Shown here in pieces: positions 21,931 to 34,500 of a stretch of 64,000 bases of DNA. Numbering within the stretch: position 1 is the first letter of the stretch; every line of letters starts with the position of its first letter. Source of the DNA: Puffinus mauretanicus (Eukaryota > Chordata > Aves > Procellariiformes > Procellariidae). Both the position numbers and the translations under genes were made by a program. The DNA is taken from the NCBI GenBank assembly GCA_023333565.1, contig JAJKFH010000374.1:4340001-4404000 (forward strand). The letters are read 5' to 3'. A model generated the notes under the pieces. That model was not told where the DNA came from and did not search any database. It saw nothing but the letters and a program-made list of their open reading frames with translations.

Positions 21931-24900
21931 CATGGTCTTTGCCTGGAAGAGGGCCTCTGTTCCTGACCAAGTACTTTGAAAATACTTAATTTACAAAGAG
22001 GCCACTATATGCAGATCATCCACACAAAAAGTGGAGCATAAAATAACTGCTTGCCAGTTATGTCAGGTTTATAGAATAAAAAAACATGGCAAATGTGTAA
22101 GACTTCAGCATCATTATTTTGCCTGTGAGAGGCCGTATCTGAATAAGCCTCAAATTTGAGGTACGCACATCAGTGGCTGTTTTGTCAGCTGGTGTAAAAT
22201 AGCCAAAGATCCTGATTTTTTAATTTTTTTTTTTAATGGAAGTGTTCTATTTAAACACTCAAGGATCCTGTCCCAAAATACCCTCAGTCTTTTCCTGTCC
22301 TTTTCTAAACTCTTTGGGTCTACGAAGTCCCATGTGTTTGTGCATGCTGCGTTTATTGTTCCCCAGAGCGCAGAAGAATTAGTAAAGGAAAACTAATTTG
22401 AAGACAGAAAATGGACCTTTAGTTTTCAAAATAGCTTTAAAATATGTTATTGTTACTTCTGTTTTTATTTTGAAAAGGTGGTTAAAAATCCATTTTTAAT
22501 ACATTTGAGCTAGTTCACATTAGGCATATATGGTCCATGTCTTTTTATCTACTAGCTCTCTGGAAAGAGTCTCTGTGGTAGAAGATCACGCGTTGGAACT
22601 AAACCTTTGAAGGTTATGGAGCTTCTCACCCCAGCGTGTTTATGGCTGGCACAATCTGGCACTATGCCTCATCAAGTTATCTCAATGACCTTTTGAGCTT
22701 CAGTCCCTGCTTTGTTGCCACTGGCTGTACCAGGTGTATGAATGAACATACGTAGCTGAATGCAATGGTGCAGGAAATAGCACACTGGTGTCCTGTGGCT
22801 AAAGATGATGGATCTTAGATCCCTAGCTCCATTCAGGCAGCATGGAAGCTCAGTGCTTTGATACAGGGATTCATTAGCCCCTCACTCAGCGACAGTTTGT
22901 GCATAGATCTTAGTGCTGTCACAGTTGTTATTGAAGGTTGTGAAGCTGATTAGAGATACGGAAGAAGGAGCTGGTAGGGTAATGTTAGCATGAATAATAA
23001 AATTGCCAGTTGGCCCACGAGTTAGCCTGATTAGAGTCACAAATCTGAAAATAATCTTTGGGCTTTGGCTCTGCAGAACAACTGAGTTCAGCGGGACAAT
23101 GGAGAGTGAAAATTAAGAATTGGAGGAGATGGAAGAAGAATCAATGGGAAGTTACATGGGTAATTTTGTGAAACCAGGCTTAAAGATACGGGTAACTAAA
23201 TACACTACCTTTGCTGATTTTCCATTAAAAGAGAGAGCTTTGCTGCTTCATCAAGGAAGCAGACTTCTACTAACAAGATCATGGTTTGGTATAGCGGCCA
23301 TAATTAACCGCACCTTTTTCAGAACACACACTTGCCCATTTTAGTGTTGTACATCTTGCAAAGTCAGACCCTAGTAATTCAGTGTAAGTGCAGAAATAAA
23401 AAATACTCTCCTAATTAGAAGCAAAAATTTTAACTGGCTTGCTTATGTGAGAGCTTCATCCCTAAATATATAGCCTCTGTTTAAAATACATTCTGAAGCT
23501 TGAAACTTGTTTAATTTGTGAAGGTTTGTCTTAGGATTTGTTTGTGGTTTAAATGATCGAATCTCAGGGTATCTCACAGTATCTATCCAAAACCCCTGTA
23601 TGGCAATAAATGTTATGTTATTGCTTGTTCTTGTACACTGTATAAACAAATACTGTGTTTGGCTTAATATTTATTTTACTCTCTCCTGTGACTATAATGT
23701 TTATGTAGAATATGTCATCTAGGACTATATTATATATCATAATTTCAGTAAAACTTGAGCTGAATTGCCTTTATTGTTTTGCAGTTCTTCCTTTTAGTAT
23801 TTCAGAACTAATAATTGGGATTTTCACATTTTGTCACACAGTCTGGTCAGTGAGTGTGTAAACCAGGAAATACTGGGACTTTTTCTGATGCTGAGAAAAT
23901 TGAGAATTGGCTTCTTAAAGTTTTTCTTTTAAGTAGCAAATACAAAGGAGTGAAGCAGTGTGTGTTTTTTCCCAGCTGGGTCAAAGAAAGAAACCTACAC
24001 AATCTCCAGTGAAGTTCTTTTTTTGAAATATCCAAGAGCTGAAAGAGGTGTGTAAGGTGTTTAGCGTTCATTCTGAAAGAGGCTGAAATCTTTTATATTT
24101 GTAGACTCTAATAACAATTGGCAATATATATTTTTCTCTTTTACAAAAAACATCAAACTTACAAGCTTGTTCAGACCAACCAGTCTTAATTCTGTATGCT
24201 TGGATAAATTGCACTAATAGATTCTAAATTAAATCTGTTTGTAATTAAAGCCTTTATCACCTTTTCTATGGTTGCATCAAAAAAGTAAAATAAAATTCTT
24301 GATCTTCATGTTAATGGATAGCAGCAGAGTGTGATAATAACTCACTGCACATTCAAACATACCAAGTACTACTCAGAAGCAATTAAACAAGGGCAATTGT
24401 CAGTTTAATTTACCCCTGGCTTGGTATCTGATGTAACCTTCTCATCAAAGGTTAACAACTGTTTGGTACGACATAAACTACAGCAAAATTAATTGTTTCT
24501 CTATTAAGCGTCTAAGAAGAACATCTTAAACAGGAACATATTATTGAATCTTACTAGGAAAATATAAACTTGATCTAATCCAAACAAGGTTACACATTGT
24601 TTACTCTATGACTTTAATTTTAGAGAATTTCAGAACTCAGTGCAGGGAAAAGATAACTTGATCACTGATACGCAGCTGGTTCTGGGATGAAAAGCAGCTG
24701 TTCTAGAGGACATAAAAGACTAGTCCTGCACAGTTTTACATGGGAAATGAAAGAAAATGCTGCTATTTCCGTTCTACCAGGACACTGCAGAGACAATTTT
24801 GAGGAGAAATGGCACTGCACTGGAGTTTGGCTAGAAGTCTAACATCCAAGTTCTTGTGAGTTTCTCTGACCGTGAGTTTTCAAGAAAGGGGCACAGTTCT

Positions 24901-27900
24901 TATTCAGAAACATTGCCTTAACAGTTGTTATGATGCCTGAAACATACATATGCATTCCATTTTAAAACATCTGTACAATCACAATACATCACAGCATCTC
25001 TTTGAAAGGTACACATGAACATCCTTATAGAATGAGAAAATGGAGGCATTAGAGATTAAATGATGTAACTAGAGCTATTGCCTCAGAATTGGAGCTGGCT
25101 GGCTCTGAATGTTCATCTTTTCTTAAATCAGAAGGCTTCACAGTGCTTCTTTCTCCATCCTGACAGAGTGGTTCCATACCAACAGCTGGGGCAAGGGTAG
25201 TGCCCTTGGAAAGCTGCTGTTGCCCACCACATCTGCTGTTGCCCACGATACCTGAGGACTGATTTTGCAGCAGCAGGTGGTGTGTGGTGTTTTTGTTGCT
25301 GTCTGTTTTTTCTCTCCTTTTAAATGCTGATGGGGCCTGAGCTTACTTAGCTTGTGTGTTGTTGGGATGGCAGGCTGAAGTGGTATTATTTGCACTAATA
25401 AGCCTCTCCTGTTAGTTAACCTTTCAGTACATAAAGCATGATTGAACTGAAGGCTTCCTGCTGATTTGAAAGGCTTTTGTGTTAAATACATGATACAGGC
25501 ATTTTCGTCTTCCATCTTCTTATGTAAAAGAAGTGCGGTGGGGAGACTGCAAACACACAGTCTGAAACCCAATTGAAGTAAAGCTTATGTAGTGCAAAAG
25601 CTCTCTTAAATATCTTGTCATATCTTTTTTCTGCTACATTTAAATTCCTGGTGCTTTGTTTAAGCAATTTGCGGCCTACAGAAAGAGACTGACTGCCTCA
25701 TATAACTGGTATAATTTGGGCCAGTGTAAAGCATCAGCCGAGCGTGTTTTTGCCTATACCTGATAACCAAGTATATTACTAGCTCTGACCGTCCAAATTT
25801 ATTTTCAGTGCACACAGTCCCTGTTTTACCTTGTTCTTTATTCTTGTCAATTACTGATGTCAGGAGTACGCTTTCTGGAAGCTGGGTAATAGAAATCATT
25901 AAGCATGACAAAGAAAAGTATCTTATATTGACTCAGGCTTCCTTTGCTATGTTATCATGTCTCTCTTATTTTATGATTTTTAGACAATCTCATCTGAAAG
26001 CCAGTACCGCATACAGGATTTCAGGTTTTGGATCATGTAAAACTCTTAGTATGATGCTGCTTAGCCTTGAAGAGATGGTGGGATTAACCAGTTCTGTAGG
26101 GAACCATGTCGTGCTTCTAGTATACTATTTTAACTAGCTATAGGAATGAGATCCTTTGACTGCAGGCATTTCCCACTTGTTTAAGGGGAAAGGATCTAGT
26201 TTGTCTTTGGGTGCATTGCTAAAACAATTTTTACAAACGTTCTTGTTATCTGCAGGTTATCCTTTCGTAGATGGTATGTTGTATCCCAAATACATTTTAG
26301 AGAGACTAGGCCCTCAATGGGCAATGATCTTTTGGCATAATTCAGGTGGGCAACACATGCTGTAGCATTGCAAATTGAAGTAAATGTGTCTCTACAACAA
26401 AACAGAGAGGTTAATACAGCATTCTAGTAGTAGCCACTGGGTTTGCTCATATAATGAGCAGGGCAACACGTGGAAAAAACTTGGGACTTGCTGAAAGGTA
26501 ATTAAGCTATGCAACTAGGGGGTGTTAGGGGAGAGGTAGGGGTTCCCTTTGGGTGCTGTTTTCTGGGTGGTGTTGCACGAGTGTACTGAAGAGTTGGGGC
26601 AGTCCCCTATCTTTATAGGCAATTGCACCATCGCTGCTTCTTTTCTGGCTATATCAGATCTACCTCATCCCTTCTGGTTTTCAGCTTCTGCTATTTCTCT
26701 TGAAATGCTGTTCTAAAATCAATTTTTTACCACAATTTTAAAGTTTAACTTATTTTCCAATCTGTATGTATTCATGTATGTCAGTTTAACTTCCATTTGT
26801 TTTGTGCCAATATTGTCCTTCAGCTCCTTTCTGGTTTTGACGTTTATCTGTCAGCTGCATTTACAGAGAGAAATTGTATTGCCTGTGCTTTGTGTCAGTA
26901 ACTCCCCCTCAATCCCTCCAGGCTCTTCTGTGCTATCTGAGTGGCACAATGGGACATCATGAAGATATCCCAGGGCTAATGCAAATTCAAACATACAAAT
27001 CCACAAGTTGCAGCTGCAGGCAGATTTCACTGCTTCTGCACCTGAATGTTCAGCTATGTTCAGGAGGATCTATTCACTCAGCTGCAGCACCAGATAAGCA
27101 TTGCTACTTTGCTGTAGACCCAAGTTGGGTCTGTGCAAGCTGTGTTGGGTATCTTTGTACCTTACGTTTGGTTCTGAGCTTGGTTGGCTGTGTAGACCCA
27201 GCTCAGTGCATCTGCACGCAGAAGTCATCCAATCACATTTGTTTCAAAATCCTTTTACTGCAGTAGAGTGTGATCAGCTTGGAGGACACATTCTCAACCA
27301 AAAGCTTTAAGTTCCCACCCAATGTGTTGTTCTTCATCATAACTTCAACACTTTGTGTATGCAATTCTTTTTTCTGAGCACTCATATTTTTCCAGCTTTC
27401 AGTGGCAGCTGGTATTAAATGATAATGCTGGGTTAGAAGGGAGAGAGGCTGTCCTCTGGTTTCCTATTGTCAGTCTAGGAAATAAGCATTTTGACACATT
27501 AGATGGCATGTTGGCTCAGTTTATAAAACCTGTATCAGAGAGGGCATCATGGATATGTAGTCTGGAGCCTTGCAGTGATTCCCAAGGTGGTTATTAATGG
27601 GCTTGTGAACTTGTGAATAGAGCATGGTAAATCTGGCCTTTGAGATAATTGAAAAGACATCACTTGTAATGTGAGCAGCTGCACTGAATGATGATTGCTG
27701 CTTTTTGGGGACAGAGGGTAATACCTTGTTGCACACAATGTTGAAGTAGTGCACCCAATATTGATCTACTTCAGCCATGTCTTAACATCCCTTGATCAGC
27801 TGCACAATGCATTTCCTGCTTACCCTACTCCTATCCCCCTTCTCTCACAAGAGCTATTTGTTAGCAGACTCGTTTCATTTCCTTAATGAAAAACTTAGGT

Positions 27901-29334
27901 TACAAAACTGGCTGTGAAAAGAAGTAATATCTAGGAAAATGAGAGTTTTACAGAGGCACAGAGAAGGAGTATTTTGCCTTTTAAAATGTAGAAATAGGCA
28001 AAAAGGACAAACGTGAGCTCTTTTGCCCACTTCATTTACATATTGGAAAAGCACCATAGTGCTTTCAGTATTCTCCGCGTAACTCCTGGTCTTACTCTGA
28101 CACACATCATTGTAACCAAAGTGATGGTAATCCAGTAGACTTCTTGATATTGCTACAGTGAGATTCTCATTGCTTTCTTCTTTGAAGAAATCGTGGTCTT
28201 GAGCAAACGTGGGAAATTCTATTTTTTAAATCACTTTTAAATATATCATGGTTGGTTTTGTTGAGACAAATTTTGATTTCCACAGGGGTATTATGAGTGC
28301 ATGATCCCTTCATTAGCATTCATGGAGTTGTGCTAGAATTCGGCTCATCATGCATGTTCCCCAGTGCTCACTGAAAGAAGTTCCTGATTTGGAGCTACAC
28401 ATGAAGGTAGCTCTCAGTACTGATGATAGTCACTGGATAGTTGCTGGTTCCTTGGATGCCAAAGGAAAAAATTAATTTAGCTTCTTACAGAAGCTTCTTG
28501 CCTTTCACATTTGCACTCTTGTGTCAAAAGCCACCCTTTTCCTGGGAGATGAGTTGCATTGCTCCTTTCCCAGAACTGCTCAGTGGTAAGTGGTTTGGGG
28601 ATTGGGAGGTCACTTGTATCACCCGGCCAAGGCCAGGTCCAAAGAATGCATTTGAGCTAGTCGAAGAGGTCAAAGCTTTAGCTGCTGGGCATTGTTCAGT
28701 GCTTTTTAAGAAGTCATTAATTTTTAATGTTGATGTGGTTTTTGGACTGTAGTGCAACTAGAATGAATTTTTTGTGCCTCCTGCCTATTGGCATAGGTGA
28801 TAAGTTCCTGAAACCAGGCAAATATATGGAACAGGATGAGTTCATCTCCAGGGCTGTGCTCTCTGGTGGGATTGTTGCTTTCTGTCTTTATCAAGTATGA
28901 TGCCCAGTGGCATTGCCTGTCTTCACTGGAAGTATATTTTTGCCAAATGAAAGAGTGAGAGAGAGAATAGTTGTTCTTGTCACTGACTTAACATGAGAAC
29001 AAAAAAATTACTCCCTGCGTAATTTGGGACTTTTGGCTTATATTGCCTGGACTAAAGAGCCTGTGGTCCACTTCACTGTCGAACTGCACTGTCTTGGGTG
29101 TATAAAGTAGGTCCAGAGATGACAAGAAGCATTATGAACTCTAGCATAAGCAGGCAAATCTCTGCAAAAATAATCTGCTGCAAATGTGGTGTGTCCACAG
29201 ATGGGAATGCAGCTTGTTTAAATGCTACTGGGAGAAACAAGAGAGGGGGCTGTGCAGCCATCTGATTGTATTGTATCATATATGTAAAACCATGGTTTGG
29301 GTGTAAATGGCAAGGTGATAGTTGCATGAGTATG
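21931..29334. other. Intronic sequence, mostly unrecognised
   Basis: No gene found. A weak MIR-like tract may lie at about 25025-25110. Frames up to 144 codons (25138-25572, -; 26874-27266, +) lack known motifs and overlap other random frames. Confidence 0.6.
25025..25110 (-). mobile_element. Possible MIR/CORE-SINE scrap
   Basis: The top strand 'agaatgagaaaatggaggca' then 'gattaaatgatgtaactaga' resembles the antisense MIR 3' half (gaggaaactgaggca, gttaagtgacttgccc). The match is weak. Confidence 0.35.
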
Positions 29335-30066
29335 GCCTCTGTGGGACAAGTCCAGGGGCTGCCCCATGCCAGTCTCAGCTGGCTCCAAAACCACCGCAGG
29401 ACACAGCTGAGCACATCAGCCAAGCCAGTGGCATCTCTGTTAAAGCATATCCAAGAAGGGGCAGAAACTGCCAAGACGAGGAGGTGGGGGGGGAAAGGTT
29501 GATAAACAGCAGAGGTAAAACCAAGGTGAGAGGAAAAGAAGGACGTGGTGCATGGCAGAGCAGATATCTACTGCAGCCTGTGTAGAGCCCACACTGGAGC
29601 AGAGGAAAAGTGTAAGAAGGAAGGAGCAGCAGAGAGAAACCACTGTGTACTCGCCGTAACCCACCCCTTTCACCCCTTGCATATTTGTTGCCTCACTGAG
29701 GGGATCGAGTATAACTTGTGGTGATAGCAAGGCGGGAGGAGAGGAGTCTGCAGTAGAGGAGTGAACTTGAGCCTGGGAAAAGGGGAGGAGAGGTGTTCTC
29801 CCTATGTTTTAATGTTTGTCTTTTTGTTTCCCACTAACAAAATCAGTAAATAGGTAAGAATATATTAACTGGTAATACATTAATTTCCCCAAGCTGAGTC
29901 TGTTTTGCCTGCAACAATAATTGGTAAGTGATCTCCCTGTCTTTATTTTGACCCACGAGCCTTTTCACTCCTGTTGTCCTCAGCAGAAGGGAGGACAAAC
30001 TAGGAAGGAGAGTGAGCAAGCAGCTGGGTGGGAGTTTGGCTGCCAGCCAGGTCCAAGCCACCACCA
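29335..30066 (+). mobile_element. Solo LTR of an avian endogenous retrovirus
   Basis: This follows a familiar avian LTR pattern: 'cagctggctcc' near the left, 'cctgtgtagagcccacactg', 'gagcctgggaaaaggggagg', a T-rich stretch at about 29800-29835, 'gagtctgttttgcctgcaac', 'ggtaagtgatctccctgtct', 'gacccacgagccttttcac' and a Gly-coding-like 'cagctgggtgggagtttggc' before a CA end at about 30066. It is related to the LTR at 8655 but lacks the minisatellite. No internal coding region flanks it. The left edge is approximate and could lie up to 100 bp earlier. Confidence 0.75.
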
Positions 30067-33000
30067 AGCATTAGCAGTACAGTTTTGTGCAAATGGGAGG
30101 GTAAAACTCCTTTAATTCTTTTGTTGGTAAACCTGAGCCTGCCCTGTATGACATGGCTAAATTTGACACTAAAGAGTGCTTTGAATCTAGAAGTGCTTTT
30201 TTTAAAACGAGGATGGAAATAGGTCAAGATAGCTAAAGGTGTCTGCCTTAAAGACAGTAAATTTAGTCTTCAGAGGTTCATCACTGTGTCTCATGCTGAC
30301 CGGGTTTGTGGTGCTGCTTATGATCTGTGCATCCTGCCTCCCTTCCCATGTCAGAACTCTTTGTTAATACAGTACAGATGGCATGCTTGGAAATGTGCGG
30401 TTATAAGGATGAACAGCAAACCGACTCTTAGATTTTAGGCAAATTTAAATGAGGCCCTGGAACATAACTATACTCATTTAGTGGTTTAAAAGAATCTAGA
30501 AACCCTCAAAGGACCTGGAATTAATTTTCAAAGGATGGAAGGAATACTGTTTGAAGGTAAAAGGGTGCTTTATTGTACTAATATAAACAACTCGGTTGTT
30601 TGACTTTTCTGAAAGTGCTTTGATTATTCTTGATAGAAACAGACTATTCTTTTGAGAATTTTCCCTGAGATCAATATTAGGTTTGAAGGTTTGTAATGAT
30701 AATGTCTCACTAACAACCCTGGTAGTTTTTGTTGTTAGATTTCTCTGTTACTTATGTCCTTTATGTTTGACTGACAGAATTATCTAAGCATGGATAAGAC
30801 CAGCTTGAAGAAGGATACCATGTCAGTTTAGTCCATGCTTCTGAACGTAGTGTAATCTTTCTAGAACTGTGTGTGCAAACATATTGTCAGTTTCTGCCCC
30901 CATGTTTGGAATGCTGAGAGATTCCTTCAAACCTCATCGGCGTGACATGTGGCATCATTGAAGGGTGCCAAACTGAGGAGAAGTATGAATTAGTATAGAT
31001 GCAGGGAGTATAATCTTCAAAATGTGGGGGTGAGGGGACAGTATGGTCCCTTTGGAATGAGGATGAAATGGGCATTTCTTAAAGATCTGCCAAGAAAGTG
31101 CAAGTTAATATCTAAAATGGTCCAGGCCTTCCTAAAACTCTATATGAAGCAGAATTAAGGTGTAAAACAGTCCCAAAGGTCAGCAGAAGAGTATCTGCAA
31201 GCAATAACTTATTCCAAGTGGAATGCAAGCTAAAAAGGCATATAAGATTAATATGATGGTTGGATATCTTCTGTAAAATTTCTCCAAGCCTTTGCCTTGG
31301 ACAATGGTCTACAGGCTACACTGAACAATCAAGCAGTGGAATTACCTGGGAAAGTTGTCTCCTGAGGATAAAAGCTGAAGATTAGAACATGCAGAGTATT
31401 ATTAAAGATAAAGTTTGTTCTCTAGATTTCTGATGCAAAAAGGAATAGAAATTTTTCTGAAGTAGAAAGATAAATAGTGCCCATACAATTAGGTAGGCTT
31501 AGATTATTTTAAAATTACTTCAGGGGGGAGGAATATGATGTCATTTTGCCAATTCATGACAATATCATATACCAGTTTATGGCTACTACAGTATCTGATG
31601 TTACATAACACACTTATAATCATCCAAGTTACATGTTAAAATTTAACTATAATGCTGCAAACAATAACCCAAATAAGATTAAAAGCATCCTGAAGCTTTG
31701 AAAAATGGCAACTGAAAGATACTGTGGTTCTAGCAGTAATGAAGAATGCTGGAATAGGAAAAGACCAAGATAATCATCATTTCCTCTCAAGACAGACTCT
31801 GTGTGACATTTCCCAAGTCTTTTGCCCTTACTATCAGTTAACAGGTATGAGGATTTTACTACTTTGTATGAGTGATGATTTCACAACTGAGTGGGCTTTC
31901 ATCTTTAACGTGGTAATAAAATCTTAATATAAATTGTTGAAAAGGCATTAATACTTCTTAATTAAACATTTTTCTTTAATGATAGATTTATTTTGAAAGG
32001 GAAATAAATTTCACATATGTGAGGACAATTAATAGGAGCTCTGCTTTCCTTTTCTGAGGATAATTTTCCCTGCTAAGATTCTGACATCTTTCAAAGTTGG
32101 CTATGATTATTCAAAAATACCTGTCTGTGGCAAATACCTGGCAGGTCCTTTACTGTCTTAGGATACATATATTGCTTTGATATATTTACTCGAAAATTTA
32201 TCAGGTGTTGCTGTAACTTTTCTTTGTAAACAATGCAAACCCTACGTAAAAACCTTCTGTGCCCCGTGGTTCGGTGCTTCATTACCAGCAGCACTCAATG
32301 ACTCAGATGCAAGACCAAAGCCCACTGCAATGCAGTGGTCAGGAAGGTTTTGGAGGTGGGAAGCAGTTTCATCTTCTGTCTTCCATCACCTTGAATTTTT
32401 CCATAGAAGTCTCCTGTCTAAAAATGTATTTGATGTTTTCCTACTTTGCTCGTGGGGACTAATCCTACAACCAGAGTAATACAGTTGCTAAGAGATGTCA
32501 TCAGCCCTAAAAACCTGTTGCTGGCTTATAAATACTTCTGGATATGGGAAAAGAGAATAGTGGACCAACTGATTAATAATTGATAGCCTTCATTAATGGC
32601 TTCAGCCTTTGTAATTAACCTTCTGTTTCATCTGAAACATGTCTACATTTTCAGGTCGAGCACTCAGGGTGGGATACACTGAACTGTCAAAATGAAATAT
32701 GAAGTGGTGTGCTGGGAACTCCAGAACAGGTTACACACAGTACTGGGAGACAGAGAAAAGCTCTGTTTAAAATTCACTGTTGTGTGCCAACTTCATTACA
32801 TAATTTGTATTATATCAGCTTTTTGGTTCAGTCCACCTGTAGTGTCACAGCAGTTATGTAAATGATAGAAGGGAGGATATTTACTGATCCTGGAATCCCT
32901 TATGGAAGAGCCTTGTAAGCGACATGAGAGGGGCCGGGGTGCTCATATTGTGCACAAACCTTTCAATGAAGCTCCCGTGTCCAGCCTGATGCAGAGTATT

Positions 33001-34118
33001 ACATAGAGATACATTCTTCCTCACTGGTACTTTTTGCTCTTCTGCTGCGAACAGTATACCCTCAAAACATATATGATTAGCTTGCATGCCAGTTTCAGAC
33101 TGATATTTAAGAGATAAGACCCCTATTCCAACCCAGTACACACACACAGAGGAAAAGGCAGAGGAGTACAAGTTCTACTGCCAACTTGGGTTGTTGCTCA
33201 CTAGGTGCCGTTGAAATTGAGGACAAAAGCACTAGTAATTGCTGTGCCATCTGTCATTTAGTCTTACGGGGCTGTTTCTGTATTTGTTTAAAAACAACCC
33301 TGTTGTTATATTTTATTATATTGGTATAAATAAACCTGTGTTATGTTTAAAGATAAAATCCCGTGGAATGGAGATCAGAAAACCCTACTTCAACAACAAT
33401 CACTGTAGCAATAATAGGGAAATATAAGGAAACATACATGGGAAAATACTATCAACAAATCAAAACAAATTCACCCCAGAAAAGCGATGTGAATTTATGA
33501 TAATTATCACTCTCAACTTCAATCTGAGCTGAGTGCGACCAAAGCAGACTGACCCAAGTATAGTTTAATGGGAAATAGTTGATGCTTCAGTAGCCTAAAT
33601 AAAGAGCTGATTCATGCTCCATTCAGAAAGAAGGGCTGGTTGGAACTTTTGACATTTCTGCTTCTCTTTGCAATTATAAGAAACGTTATTGCCATCTCTT
33701 GGAAGATAATTAAAATAATTGGCATCTTTTTGTTCTCCTCCTTCAACAGCAATCGCTGGGTGCCTGCTTCCTTCTGTGTCTTGATGTGTTATGCTTTGAA
33801 TCTGTTTTGCCGGCGAAAAAGCTAGGCTCAGCATAATTGGGCCATTTCCCTGTCACAGTGGTTTCCTTTTGAATCTTGTTACTCTCCACGGGTTGTAGTG
33901 AGGTCAATCATATTCAGTCAAATGGCTGAGCAGATAAAAAGTGTACCAGAACAAAGTACCTGCTGTCCATGCAGGTTGCAGTGAAAATGTGGAAGGACAG
34001 TCTTGGGTAAAGGGGTGCCTTTGCTAGTTTTAACAAAACTTTGCCGAGTTAGGACTCGCACTCACCTGAATTCATCCTGCAAAGAGAAAATTAAGTGGCC
34101 TTGTGACATGTGAGTCGC
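30067..34118. other. Intronic sequence, nothing recognised
   Basis: No domain-bearing frame and no clear young repeat. Frames such as 32177-32479 and 32881-33171 (-) have no family match that I can see. Confidence 0.6.
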
Positions 34119-34500
34119 CACTCATCAACATTAATATCGTACATGATGACTCTGTGATGATTATGTCAAAACTTAGCATACCTCTATACTGATTTGCTGT
34201 CACAGGAAAGTATCTCTGTATATTCATGCAACATCATGGCGCAGTACCACTGAACTGATGCAGGGTGACCTTGCAGTATCATGCAAGTTGATGCAACGTC
34301 ATAATGCAAAACTATCTCAGATTGATGCAGTGCCATGACCCAGCATAGTGATTATTGATTCAACATTAGGGTTCAGTCTCATACCTACTGTGCCATTGCC
34401 ATCATTATTGACTCAGGAGTATGATGCAAGGTCATTCTTTGAGACATCACATAGCACTGTTGAGAGCTACTCTCTCCATATTGATGCAATGGTACTATCT
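34119..34500. repeat. Degenerate tandem array, period about 33 bp
   Basis: Recurrent anchors of the form a-t/c-t-g-a-t-g-c-a-a/g start at about 34189, 34222, 34254, 34288, 34321, 34354, 34387, 34420 and 34480, with weaker ones at 34120 and 34154. Spacing is 32-34 bp for most steps. Within a unit the anchor is followed by 'cat' near position 13-16 and 'cag' near position 21-23 (for example attgatgcagtgccatgacc at 34321 and attcatgcaacatcatggcg at 34222). Units are strongly diverged from each other, so the array is old. It is not part of a repeat family I recognise. Confidence 0.7.

Noticed and set aside
25138..25572. 144-codon frame on the - strand
   Set aside because: No motif, low complexity in places (KKQTATKTPHTT), and overlapped by other random frames.
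34119..34500. Reading the 33-bp array as a CRISPR-like array
   Set aside because: Units are contiguous and diverged with no constant repeat plus unique spacer pattern, and the host is a vertebrate.
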